Positions 1 through 6,361 of a stretch of 7,524 nt of DNA are shown in pieces. Source of the DNA: Actinomycetota bacterium (GTDB lineage Bacteria > Actinomycetota > Actinomycetes > Nanopelagicales > Nanopelagicaceae); NCBI GenBank assembly GCA_947496345.1, contig CANMCL010000042.1, positions 1 to 7,524 on the forward strand, written 5' to 3'. The first letter of the stretch is position 1. The number at the start of each line of letters is the position of its first letter. The notes below the pieces were generated by a model. It did not search any database, had not been told where the DNA came from, and saw only the letters and a program-made list of their open reading frames with translations. A program made the position numbers and the translations under genes.

Positions 1-140
1 TTGTTCACACACTCTTTACTGAAATCGGTCCACGCTTTGCAACTCGTCAAGGTGGATACACACGTATCACCAAGATCGGTCCTCGCAAGGGCGATAACGC
101 ACCAATGGCAGTTATCGAAGTTCTAACCGACAAAGAGTAA
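1..140 (+). CDS. rplQ: 50S ribosomal protein L17 (3' end only)
   Basis: This is the C-terminal part of large-subunit ribosomal protein L17; the reading frame enters at base 3 and runs 45 codons to a TAA at 138-140. The visible residues include LFTEIGPRF, then [18 protein letters not shown] and a final MAVIEVL segment, which is the conserved C-terminal core of bacterial L17 (the GGYTRI and GD-AP-M stretches are diagnostic). In the ribosome, L17 sits near the exit of the peptide tunnel. The start lies upstream of the window. In bacteria rplQ usually ends the alpha operon after rpoA, and in actinobacteria truA normally follows it, as here with a 10-bp gap. The identification is secure; only the N-terminal half cannot be judged. 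Confidence 0.95.
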   Translation, partial: VHTLFTEIGPRFATRQGGYTRITKIGPRKGDNAPMAVIEVLTDKE

Positions 141-150
141 GTAATTTTCA

Positions 151-987
151 ATGACTGAACCCACTCTCTATCCCGAGAGTGGGTTTCGTCGTTTACGCCT
201 TGATATTTCTTACGACGGCACTAACTTTTCCGGCTGGGGGATCCAACCAGATCGCCGCACCGTGCAACAAAGCGTTGAAGATGCAATCAGCACGGTCGCA
301 CAGGCAAAAGCCGAAACCATTGTCGCCGGCCGCACCGATGCTGGCGTACACGCAACCGGCCAAGTAATCCATGTTGATCTGCCCGAATCTCTAGAGCTAA
401 CGGATCTGGCTTATAAGTTAAATCGCATTCTCGATGAAGATATTCGCATCAATCAAATAACAATTGCGCCACCTGCATTTCACGCCCGCTTTTCAGCTCT
501 GCGCCGTTATTACGAATACCGCATCTTGGATGAAAATAAAGTTATCCCACCGCTGGCACGCTTTAATACTGAATCTTGGTATCGCCCGCTCGATGTGGAT
601 GTAATGAATCAGGCGAGCGCTTTGCTTCTCGGCACCCACGATTACGCCGCATTCTGTAAATTCCGAGAGGGTGCAACAACTATCCGCACCTTAGAAACTT
701 ATAGCTGGCGCCGTGATAGCCAAGGCTTCTTAATTGGCGATGTTGTCGCAGATGCATTCTGTTATTCAATGGTCCGTAATTTGGTAGGGGCAATTGTTTG
801 CGTGGCGGATGGTCGCAAAGATTCCAGCTGGATCTCAACGCTGCTAGAAAATAAAGAACGGGTCAGCGATTCATTGGTCTTTCCGGCACGCGGTTTATCG
901 CTATATAAAGTCGATTATCCAAGCGATGCAGAGCTTTTAAATCGGGCGGCCAAAACCATCGCCCGGCGTGAGGAAGAAGCCAATTAA
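151..987 (+). CDS. truA: tRNA pseudouridine(38-40) synthase TruA
   Basis: TruA isomerises uridines 38-40 in the anticodon stem-loop of many tRNAs to pseudouridine, acting in the cytoplasm as a homodimer. The 278-aa length fits the family (E. coli about 270 aa). Visible landmarks are the N-terminal strand RLRLDISYDGTNFSGW (residues 15-29), the catalytic motif GRTDAGVHA with the nucleophile Asp63, the FHARFSA segment (110-116), the FCYSMVRNLVG motif (203-213), and the C-terminal PARGLSLYKVDY (246-256). ATG at 151 is the only credible start, because no ATG, GTG or TTG occurs in frame before the conserved core. No good Shine-Dalgarno precedes it, so it may be translationally coupled to rplQ 10 bp upstream. 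Its first codons, encoding the poorly conserved residues 3-12, contain the terminator-like hairpin. The Ser of YSM where many TruA proteins carry His looks like normal family variation. Confidence 0.96.
   Translation: MTEPTLYPESGFRRLRLDISYDGTNFSGWGIQPDRRTVQQSVEDAISTVAQAKAETIVAGRTDAGVHATGQVIHVDLPESLELTDLAYKLNRILDEDIRINQITIAPPAFHARFSALRRYYEYRILDENKVIPPLARFNTESWYRPLDVDVMNQASALLLGTHDYAAFCKFREGATTIRTLETYSWRRDSQGFLIGDVVADAFCYSMVRNLVGAIVCVADGRKDSSWISTLLENKERVSDSLVFPARGLSLYKVDYPSDAELLNRAAKTIARREEEAN
158..187 (+). terminator. Terminator-like hairpin inside the first codons of truA
   Basis: A perfect 11-bp inverted repeat (158-168 pairing with 175-185, loop TATCCC at 169-174) is followed by TTTCGTCGTTT. 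The stem ends in A-A/T-T pairs, as intrinsic terminators often do, but the T-tract is interrupted, so termination would be weak or partial. It lies 18 bp past the rplQ stop and starts 7 bp into truA. The repeat is directly visible. That it terminates the rplQ operon, or attenuates truA, is inference. It could also act as an mRNA structure that modulates truA translation. Confidence 0.45.
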
Positions 988-1048
988 TGGGTGAAAACCT
1001 GCTGATCTTGCGCTGATATCTCGCTCTCATTCGTGGAAATAGGCCATT

Positions 1049-1077
1049 TTGACCCGCTCCCGTATGAAAGGTAAAGT
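1049..1077 (+). promoter_or_regulatory. Predicted SigA-type promoter of rplM-rpsI
   Basis: TTGACC at 1049-1054 (5 of 6 to the -35 consensus) is separated by exactly 17 bp from TAAAGT at 1072-1077 (4 of 6 to the -10, fitting the actinobacterial TANNNT pattern). Transcription would start near 1084, giving a leader of about 67 nt before rplM. It lies in the only sizeable intergenic region of the window, just where a ribosomal protein operon promoter is expected. No start-site data are available, so this is a sequence prediction. Confidence 0.6.
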
Positions 1078-1083
1078 TCATCC

Positions 1084-1150
1084 CCTGCGCCAGAATCGGC
1101 GCCGAAGGCAAGTAACCAACTAGATCTAAAAAAGAAGAAGGTATTAAAGC
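1084..1150 (+). promoter_or_regulatory. rplM 5' leader with small GC hairpin and strong RBS
   Basis: The predicted untranslated leader contains a GC-only 5-bp stem (1087-1091 GCGCC with 1098-1102 GGCGC, loop AGAATC). It overlaps the 10-bp palindrome TCGGCGCCGA at 1096-1105. Next comes an A-rich stretch and the Shine-Dalgarno AGAAGG at 1136-1141, 9 nt before the rplM ATG, the best ribosome binding site in the window. In some bacteria L13 leaders bind ribosomal protein for feedback control. I cannot match this one to a known leader family, so an autoregulatory role is only a possibility. Confidence 0.4.
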
Positions 1151-1603
1151 ATGCGCACATACAGCCCTAAGGCCGGAGACGCCGTCCGTAAATGGCACGT
1201 CATCGATGCACAAGATGTAGTTCTTGGCCGCCTTGCAACACATGCTGCAGTTCTTCTTCGCGGTAAGCACAAGGCGACATTCGCACCGCACATGGATATG
1301 GGCGACTTCGTAGTAATCATCAACGCCGAGAAGATCGCACTCTCTGGCAACAAAGCGCTATCAAAGTTTGAACACCGCCACTCAGGTTTCCCAGGCGGTC
1401 TTCGCTCAACTGTTTACGGTGAGCTAATTGAAAAGCACCCAACACGTTTAGTTGAAAAAGCGATCAAGGGAATGCTTCCTAAGAACCGTCTTGGCCAGCA
1501 AGTTGCATCAAAGCTAAAAGTTTATGCAGGTCCAGAGCACCCACACGGCGCTCAAGCACCAACTCCATATGTATTCACTCAAGTTTCACAGATCGCAAAG
1601 TAA
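1151..1603 (+). CDS. rplM: 50S ribosomal protein L13
   Basis: L13 is an early-assembling large-subunit protein that binds 23S rRNA. At 150 aa it is close to the usual 142-147 aa. Conserved landmarks are [17 protein letters not shown] (residues 14-30), [20 protein letters not shown] (35-54), [10 protein letters not shown] (57-66), the HSGFPGG turn (77-83), [21 protein letters not shown] (95-115) and [14 protein letters not shown] (122-135). The ATG start is supported by the N-terminal MRTYSPKAG, typical of actinobacterial L13, and by the AGAAGG ribosome binding site. It is followed after 14 bp by rpsI, the near-universal rplM-rpsI pair, and is probably co-transcribed with it from the promoter at 1049-1077. 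Confidence 0.98.
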   Translation: MRTYSPKAGDAVRKWHVIDAQDVVLGRLATHAAVLLRGKHKATFAPHMDMGDFVVIINAEKIALSGNKALSKFEHRHSGFPGGLRSTVYGELIEKHPTRLVEKAIKGMLPKNRLGQQVASKLKVYAGPEHPHGAQAPTPYVFTQVSQIAK

Positions 1604-1617
1604 GGGACCTATAACAA

Positions 1618-2112
1618 ATGTCAGATACAACTTATAACGAAGTTTCAGATCTAGACGAGAACGAAGTTCCTACTTCTTACTCTTCATCTTCACCAGCACC
1701 TGCAACCAACCGCCCAGCAATCAAGGCACCTGGCGCAGGAACCGGTCGTCGTAAAGAAGCAGTTGCTCGCGTTCGCCTAGTACCTGGCACAGGTCGTTGG
1801 GTTGTTAACGGTAAGACACTTGAGAATTACTTCCCAAATAAAGTTCACCAACAATTAGTTTCAGAGCCTTTCCGCACTGTTGGTGCTGAAAATCAATACG
1901 ATGTTTTCGCACGTATCAACGGTGGCGGAGTTTCTGGTCAAGCTGGCGCACTTCGCTTAGGCGTTGCACGTTCACTTAACGAGATCGATGTTGATGCACA
2001 CCGTCCAGCGCTTAAGAAAGCTGGATTCCTTTCACGTGATGCACGTGTTATCGAGCGCAAGAAGTACGGTCTGAAGAAGGCCCGTAAGCGTTCGCAATAC
2101 AGCAAGCGTTAA
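1618..2112 (+). CDS. rpsI: 30S ribosomal protein S9 with N-terminal extension
   Basis: S9 is a small-subunit head protein whose C-terminal tail reaches the P-site tRNA. The conserved domain spans about residues 40-164: [18 protein letters not shown] (42-59), NGKTLENYF (64-72), [21 protein letters not shown] (100-120), [10 protein letters not shown] (132-141) and the basic tail ending [12 protein letters not shown], with the terminal Lys-Arg that contacts tRNA. Residues 1-40 form an additional segment, acidic at first (SDLDENEVP) and then Ser/Pro/Ala-rich, explaining 164 aa against about 130 in E. coli. Such extensions are common in actinobacterial S9. AAGGGA at 1602-1607, overlapping the rplM stop, serves as Shine-Dalgarno 10 nt before the ATG. 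Confidence 0.98.
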   Translation: MSDTTYNEVSDLDENEVPTSYSSSSPAPATNRPAIKAPGAGTGRRKEAVARVRLVPGTGRWVVNGKTLENYFPNKVHQQLVSEPFRTVGAENQYDVFARINGGGVSGQAGALRLGVARSLNEIDVDAHRPALKKAGFLSRDARVIERKKYGLKKARKRSQYSKR

Positions 2113-2135
2113 TTTCAAAGGGCCGCAGAACAGCA

Positions 2136-3476
2136 GTGGCACTCTTTGGAACCGATGGAATACGTGGCTTAGCCAATCGTGATCTCACCGCTGAATTAGC
2201 ACTCGACGTAGCTGTTGCTGCTGCACATATTCTCGTTGAAACAAATCCTGATAAATCACATCGCCCAAAAGCTGTTGTGGGACAAGACTCTCGCGCCTCT
2301 GGTGAATTCCTAGAAGCAGCCGTTGTTGCTGGTTTAACTAGCGCAGGCGTTGATGTTTATCGTGTTGGTGTTCTGCCAACTCCAGCAATTGCACATTTAG
2401 TCGCTGAATCCGGCGCGGACTTAGGTGTAATGATTTCGGCATCGCACAATCCGGCTCCAGATAATGGCATCAAGTTGTTTTCTCGCGGTGGCGGAAAGCT
2501 AGATGATGCCATTGAAGCAGCGATCGAAGCGCGCGTAGGCGAACCTTGGGAGCGCCCAACCGGTAACGGTGTAGGTCGCGCAATTGTTGACGAGAGCGCT
2601 CGCGAAAGATATTTAAAGCACCTGTTGTCTTCAGTTAAAACACCACTCAAAGGCTTAAAGATTGTCGTTGATTGTGCAAATGGCGCAGCATCGACAGTTT
2701 CACCTGAGGCCTACCGTCGTGCTGGGGCAGAAGTAATTTCAATCTTTGATGCCCCAAATGGTTGGAATATCAATGATGGTTGCGGTTCTACACACCTAGA
2801 ACAATTGCGAACTGCAGTGTTGCGCGAAGGCGCTGACTTTGGAGTTGCCCACGATGGCGATGCCGATCGCGTCTTAGCAATCGATGCACACGGTGCTGAA
2901 ATCGACGGTGATGTAATTATGACAATTCTGGCGCGCGGATTTAAAGCTTCCGGCTCGCTTAAGGCAAACACAATTGTTGCAACAGTGATGAGCAATCTTG
3001 GCTTCTTGCATGCGATGAAAGATGCCGGCATAACCGTTGAAACAACTGCGGTGGGCGATCGATATGTTCTTGAGAAGATGATTGAAAAAGGCTTCACATT
3101 GGGAGGCGAACAATCAGGCCATTTAATTATGCGCGATTTCGCAACCACTGGTGATGGAACTCTTACCGCACTTGCGCTGGCGCAAGAAGTTGTTAAATCT
3201 GGAAAAACTTTGCAAGAGTTGGCATCTGCAATGGTGCGCTTTCCGCAGGTGCTCGTAAATGTTAAGAATGTGGCAAAAGATAAGTTAGATAGATCTGCAC
3301 CAATTAAGGCGGCTGTTGCTGCCGCTGAAGCAAAACTCGGCGAGCACGGACGTATTTTATTAAGAGCATCTGGCACTGAACCGCTTGTCCGCGTGATGGT
3401 TGAGGCGCAGAGTGATAACCTAGCGAGCGAAATAGCAAACGACCTCGCAAAGGTCGTTCAAGCAGAGCTGGGGTAA
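2136..3476 (+). CDS. glmM: Phosphoglucosamine mutase GlmM
   Basis: GlmM converts glucosamine-6-phosphate to glucosamine-1-phosphate, the step before GlmU makes UDP-GlcNAc for peptidoglycan. The 446 aa match the family (E. coli 445). The GTG start gives MALFGTDGIRG, the invariant N-terminus, preceded by AAAGGG at 2117-2122 (13-nt spacing). Visible sites are the phosphoserine loop MISASHNPAPDNG with catalytic Ser103, the Mg-binding DGDADR loop (Asp240, Asp242, Asp244), the sugar-binding GGEQSGH (323-329), and the phosphate-binding RASGTEPLVRVM (410-421). The SASHNP and GEQSGH signatures favour GlmM over phosphomannomutase or phosphoglucomutase. It lies 23 bp after rpsI and 7 bp before glmS, so the enzymes of two consecutive steps are adjacent, probably in one transcript. 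I see no terminator between rpsI and glmM. Confidence 0.97.
   Translation: MALFGTDGIRGLANRDLTAELALDVAVAAAHILVETNPDKSHRPKAVVGQDSRASGEFLEAAVVAGLTSAGVDVYRVGVLPTPAIAHLVAESGADLGVMISASHNPAPDNGIKLFSRGGGKLDDAIEAAIEARVGEPWERPTGNGVGRAIVDESARERYLKHLLSSVKTPLKGLKIVVDCANGAASTVSPEAYRRAGAEVISIFDAPNGWNINDGCGSTHLEQLRTAVLREGADFGVAHDGDADRVLAIDAHGAEIDGDVIMTILARGFKASGSLKANTIVATVMSNLGFLHAMKDAGITVETTAVGDRYVLEKMIEKGFTLGGEQSGHLIMRDFATTGDGTLTALALAQEVVKSGKTLQELASAMVRFPQVLVNVKNVAKDKLDRSAPIKAAVAAAEAKLGEHGRILLRASGTEPLVRVMVEAQSDNLASEIANDLAKVVQAELG
3438..3458. repeat. 8-bp inverted repeat at the end of glmM
   Basis: AACGACCT (3438-3445) and AGGTCGTT (3451-3458) form a perfect 8-bp stem with loop CGCAA. It lies within the last codons of glmM, 25 bp before the glmS GTG. 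No T-tract follows, so it is not an intrinsic terminator. Roughly one such hairpin is expected by chance in a window this size, so a role in glmS expression or as an operator is speculative. Confidence 0.25.
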
Positions 3477-3483
3477 AATACAA

Positions 3484-5328
3484 GTGTGCGGAATTGTGGG
3501 TTACACAGGGCCACAGTCTGCAATTACTCCTCTAATTGAAGGCTTGCGCCGCCTCGAATATCGCGGTTATGACTCAGCAGGTATTGCACTAGGAACCTCA
3601 GGTGCGCTCTTTATTGAAAAGCGCGCCGGTAAGTTAGCCAATCTTGAAGGCGCGCTTCCTGCAAATATGCCGGTAGTTCATTCTGGAATTGGGCATACTC
3701 GTTGGGCGACGCACGGTGGACCAACCGATCGCAACGCTCATCCGCACACAGATAACGAAGGCAAATTAGCCGTTATCCATAATGGAATTATTGAAAACTA
3801 TTCTGAGTTAAAAGCAGAACTGCAAGCGCGCGGCCATTCATTTTCATCTGATACCGATACTGAATCTGTAGCGCACTTACTTTCTGAACTTCGTAAATCC
3901 CATAACGGCGATCTAACGCAAGCAATGCGCGAGGCGGTAAGTCGCCTACGTGGTTCATTTACCTTGGTGGCGGTACACGCAGATGCTCCCGAGACAATCG
4001 TCGGGGTTCGCCGTAATTCTCCTTTGGTTGTTGGCTTAGGCGATGGCGAAAACTTTATGGCCTCAGATGTTGCAGCGTTTATCGATTACACCAAGCGCGC
4101 AATCGAACTCGGCCAAGATGAAATTATCACAATGACCCCCGCCGGAATTTCAATTATTGGTTTAGATGGAAAGGCAATCGTCCCTAAGGAATACACAATC
4201 ACTTGGGATTCTGCTTCTGCACAAAAGGGTGGATACTCACACTTTATGCTCAAAGAAATCTTTGAACAGCCAAAGGCGGTAGCCGATACTTTGATCGGTC
4301 GCCTGACAGATAATGGCAAAATCGAACTTGATGAATTACATATGTCAGATGCTGAAATAAAAGCGCTTAAGAAAATTGTCGTAATCGCCTGTGGCACCGC
4401 TTATCACGCGGGCATGATTGCAAAATATGTAATAGAAAAGTGGGCGAAGATTTCAGTAGAAGTCGAAATCGCCAGCGAATACCGTTACCGCGATCCAATT
4501 ATTGATTCCAGCACACTAGTGATTGCGATCTCGCAATCCGGTGAGACGATGGATACTCTGATGGCGATTCGCCATGCCAAGGCAGCGGGTGCTCGAGTAC
4601 TAGCTATCTGCAATACAAATAGCTCCACGATTCCTCGCGAATCAGATGCGGTGCTTTACACGCACGCTGGTCCTGAAATTGCAGTTGCATCGACCAAAGC
4701 TTTACTGACTCAAATCGTTGCCGTTGATCTAATTGGTCTTCACTTAGCCCAAGTCCGTGGCGAGTTAAGCGATGTTCAAGTACACGATCTTTACAACGAA
4801 ATGTTGGAACTTCCGGGCAAGATTGAACAGATCCTAGAAACAGTTGAACCGCTGCGCGCTTTGACCCGCACCTTTGCTAAATCAGAGACGGTTCTGTTTA
4901 TCGGTCGCAATATCGGATATCCCGTAGTTTTAGAAGGCGCGCTTAAGTTAAAAGAGTTGGCCTATATCCACGCTGAAGGTTTTGCTGGTGGTGAGTTAAA
5001 ACACGGATCGATTGCACTTATTGATAAAGATAAAGGAACACCTGTTATCGCAATCCTTCCTTCAGGCAACGACCACGCTCTTGATGAAAAGATGTTGAGT
5101 AACATCCAAGAAGTAAAGGCGCGCGGTGCACGAGTAATTGTTATTGCACACGAAGGCGCTGAAGTTGTCGGCGCAGAACACATCATTCGCATCCCTGCTT
5201 GCTCACCGCTTTTCCAACCAATATTAGCCACTGTTCCTTTGCAAGTATTTGCTTATGAAATGGCTATTGCACGCGGTAACGATGTTGATCAGCCACGTAA
5301 CTTGGCTAAATCAGTTACAGTCGAATAA
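3484..5328 (+). CDS. glmS: Glutamine-fructose-6-phosphate aminotransferase (isomerizing) GlmS
   Basis: GlmS makes glucosamine-6-phosphate and glutamate from fructose-6-phosphate and glutamine, the committed step of amino-sugar synthesis. The 614 aa match the family (E. coli 609). The GTG start places Cys2 as the glutaminase nucleophile after Met removal (MCGIVGYTG), which fixes the start. The N-terminal glutamine amidotransferase domain (about 2-220) shows RRLEYRGYDSAG, GHTRWATHG (70-78) and IHNGIIENY (98-106). The first SIS domain (about 290-430) has ACGTAYHAG (302-310) and AISQSGETMDTL (348-359). The second (about 465-600) has EGALKLKELAYIHAEG with Lys488 and Glu491, then GELKHG with His507. 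The C-terminus DQPRNLAKSVTVE carries the conserved sugar-binding Lys609. The Shine-Dalgarno is weak (GGGG at 3470-3473), and the 7-bp gap after glmM implies coupled translation and leaves no room for a glmS ribozyme. Confidence 0.98.
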   Translation: MCGIVGYTGPQSAITPLIEGLRRLEYRGYDSAGIALGTSGALFIEKRAGKLANLEGALPANMPVVHSGIGHTRWATHGGPTDRNAHPHTDNEGKLAVIHNGIIENYSELKAELQARGHSFSSDTDTESVAHLLSELRKSHNGDLTQAMREAVSRLRGSFTLVAVHADAPETIVGVRRNSPLVVGLGDGENFMASDVAAFIDYTKRAIELGQDEIITMTPAGISIIGLDGKAIVPKEYTITWDSASAQKGGYSHFMLKEIFEQPKAVADTLIGRLTDNGKIELDELHMSDAEIKALKKIVVIACGTAYHAGMIAKYVIEKWAKISVEVEIASEYRYRDPIIDSSTLVIAISQSGETMDTLMAIRHAKAAGARVLAICNTNSSTIPRESDAVLYTHAGPEIAVASTKALLTQIVAVDLIGLHLAQVRGELSDVQVHDLYNEMLELPGKIEQILETVEPLRALTRTFAKSETVLFIGRNIGYPVVLEGALKLKELAYIHAEGFAGGELKHGSIALIDKDKGTPVIAILPSGNDHALDEKMLSNIQEVKARGARVIVIAHEGAEVVGAEHIIRIPACSPLFQPILATVPLQVFAYEMAIARGNDVDQPRNLAKSVTVE

Positions 5329-5330
5329 CA

Positions 5331-5999
5331 ATGTCAGTACTTCTCGAGCCTCGTCGCGCGCAAATGGTCCGCGCATTCCGCTGGTCAGCAGCTCTCTTCA
5401 CCGGATTTCTATTGGTTACTCACCAAGTAATCATCAATGGGCCACTGATTGAAATTGATAAATGGCTTCACGATTTAGATCGACCGAAGTTTGAAGGAGT
5501 TACTGGATTTATCATTCGCCGATTAGATGATCTTGGTCTCCGCAGTGTTACGGCAACGGCTCTGTTAATCGCCGCTTTCTATATTGCGCGCCGCTTTAAA
5601 ACATGGCGCCCACTCAATTTGGCGATCCTGTCAATTATTTGCCTAAATCTAGTTGTTGGATTCTTTAAGTTCTGGCTTGGTCGCACTAAGCCAAAAGTTG
5701 GAATCGACTTGTTGCATTTCGGTGGAATGTCATACCCAAGTGGACATGCATCTAACGCCTTACTTACTTGGGGAGTTCTCGCGTATTTAATTTATAGATA
5801 TGCGCACGTGGACCGCTATCGCGGAAGGTTAGCCAGTGCTGGTGTTGCAACCATTAGTTTGACCGTCTGCATTGTTTCTCTAGTTCGTGATACTCATTGG
5901 TTCTCGGATTTGCTAGGAGGCCTCTTCGTTGGAGGCGCCTTGTTGGTCTTGGTGATAGCGATCGATCGCTATTGGCCATCTAATAGCCAACTCTCTTAG
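5331..5999 (+). CDS. PAP2-family membrane phosphatase (possible lipid or polyprenyl-diphosphate phosphatase)
   Basis: This 222-aa integral membrane protein belongs to the PAP2 (type 2 phosphatidic acid phosphatase) superfamily. About six hydrophobic segments are visible (roughly residues 18-37, 72-87, 96-112, 141-157, 168-184, 195-211), the usual PAP2 topology. Motif C1 is at 113-121 (Lys113, Lys120, Pro121), C2 is YPSGH with His139, and C3 has His189 and Asp193 in [11 protein letters not shown]. The catalytic histidines, Asp and Ser-Gly-His loop are present. However, the second basic residue of C1 is Lys rather than Arg, and the Arg expected six residues before His189 is Ser183, with Arg186 one helical turn closer. 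It starts 2 bp after glmS with no Shine-Dalgarno, so it is probably translated by coupling. Position among glmM, glmS and alr suggests undecaprenyl-diphosphate recycling, but phosphatidate or phosphatidylglycerophosphate are equally possible substrates. Confidence 0.85.
   Translation: MSVLLEPRRAQMVRAFRWSAALFTGFLLVTHQVIINGPLIEIDKWLHDLDRPKFEGVTGFIIRRLDDLGLRSVTATALLIAAFYIARRFKTWRPLNLAILSIICLNLVVGFFKFWLGRTKPKVGIDLLHFGGMSYPSGHASNALLTWGVLAYLIYRYAHVDRYRGRLASAGVATISLTVCIVSLVRDTHWFSDLLGGLFVGGALLVLVIAIDRYWPSNSQLS
5955..5972. repeat. 18-bp perfect palindrome near the end of the PAP2 gene
   Basis: ATAGCGATCGATCGCTAT is identical to its own reverse complement over 18 bp, with no spacer. It lies within the last codons of the PAP2 gene (encoding IAIDRY), 47 bp before the acpS ATG and just upstream of the predicted acpS promoter. 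A 5-bp inverted repeat, TTGGC with GCCAA, follows at 5973-5977 and 5987-5991 with a 9-nt spacer. The symmetry is directly seen. Possible roles are a dimeric regulator site or a methylation-rich motif (three overlapping GATC/CGATCG cores), both speculative. Confidence 0.5.
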
Positions 6000-6012
6000 C
6001 GCCAATTACACT
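5984..6012 (+). promoter_or_regulatory. Possible promoter giving a leaderless acpS mRNA
   Basis: TACACT at 6007-6012 fits the actinobacterial -10 pattern TANNNT and ends 7 nt before the acpS ATG, so transcription would start at or within a base or two of the start codon. A weak -35, TAGCCA (4 of 6), lies 17 bp upstream at 5984-5989. acpS has no convincing Shine-Dalgarno, which agrees with a leaderless mRNA, a common arrangement in actinobacteria. Matches of this quality also arise by chance, and read-through from PAP2 only 20 bp away is the alternative. Confidence 0.33.
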
Positions 6013-6019
6013 AAAGAAC

Positions 6020-6361
6020 ATGATTGATGGCATTGGTATCGATGTAGTTGATATCGCTCGCTTTGCCGAATCGCTAGAACGCACCCCATCTCTTCGCGAA
6101 AAGTTATTTACTCCAGCTGAAGCAACCAAACCAATTAATTCACTTGCTGCGCGCTTTGCTGCTAAAGAAGCCCTAGCCAAAGCGTTAAGTGCCGGACACG
6201 GCCTGCCTTGGCACGATGCGGAAGTAATTAATCACGAGAATGGAAAGCCAGATTTCTTATTCCGTGGGGAAATCGCGGAATTAGTAGATGGTGCAAAGGT
6301 CCATCTCTCACTCTCGCACGATGCCGGAATCGCATCTGCCATGGTTGTGGTGGAGCGATGA
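6020..6361 (+). CDS. acpS: Holo-[acyl-carrier-protein] synthase AcpS
   Basis: AcpS transfers the 4'-phosphopantetheine arm from coenzyme A to the conserved serine of acyl carrier protein, activating it for fatty acid synthesis; it works in the cytoplasm as a trimer. The signature elements are [15 protein letters not shown] with Mg-binding Asp8, [15 protein letters not shown] (42-56) with metal-binding Glu50, and LSLSHD (97-101). At 113 aa it is at the short end of the family (B. subtilis about 121, E. coli 126). The missing residues fall between FTPAE and SLAARF, where others have a longer basic loop. The ATG at 6020 is fixed by the conserved N-terminus. Its stop TGA overlaps the alr ATG as ATGA, so alr is probably translationally coupled. 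The acpS-alr neighbourhood is typical of actinobacteria, but the nnrD (YjeF-type) gene often found between them is absent. Confidence 0.96.
   Translation: MIDGIGIDVVDIARFAESLERTPSLREKLFTPAEATKPINSLAARFAAKEALAKALSAGHGLPWHDAEVINHENGKPDFLFRGEIAELVDGAKVHLSLSHDAGIASAMVVVER

Noticed and set aside
943..965. Inverted repeat CGGGCG/CGCCCG (11-nt loop) at the end of truA
   Set aside because: Only a 6-bp stem inside coding sequence with no T-tract; not a convincing terminator and expected by chance.
863..1291. A 142-codon minus-strand open frame spanning the truA-rplM intergenic region
   Set aside because: It overlaps the conserved ends of truA and rplM, has no recognisable domain and an implausible composition (Cys/Arg-rich start). 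It is most likely the shadow of the two real genes.
2711..3376. A 221-codon minus-strand open frame inside glmM
   Set aside because: It lies wholly antisense to highly conserved GlmM coding sequence and shows no motif; a chance open frame.
3474..3479. TAAAAT, a near-consensus -10 box just before glmS
   Set aside because: It is formed by the glmM stop codon and an A-rich gap, ends only 4 nt before GTG, and has no -35-like sequence at 16-18 bp upstream.
3477..3483. Possible glmS ribozyme or riboswitch upstream of glmS
   Set aside because: Only 7 bp separate glmM from glmS. The ribozyme needs well over 100 nt of leader and is known from Firmicutes.
5249..5452. A 67-codon plus-strand frame across the glmS-PAP2 junction
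   Set aside because: It overlaps the conserved GlmS C-terminus and the PAP2 start in another frame, with no motif or ribosome binding site to support it.
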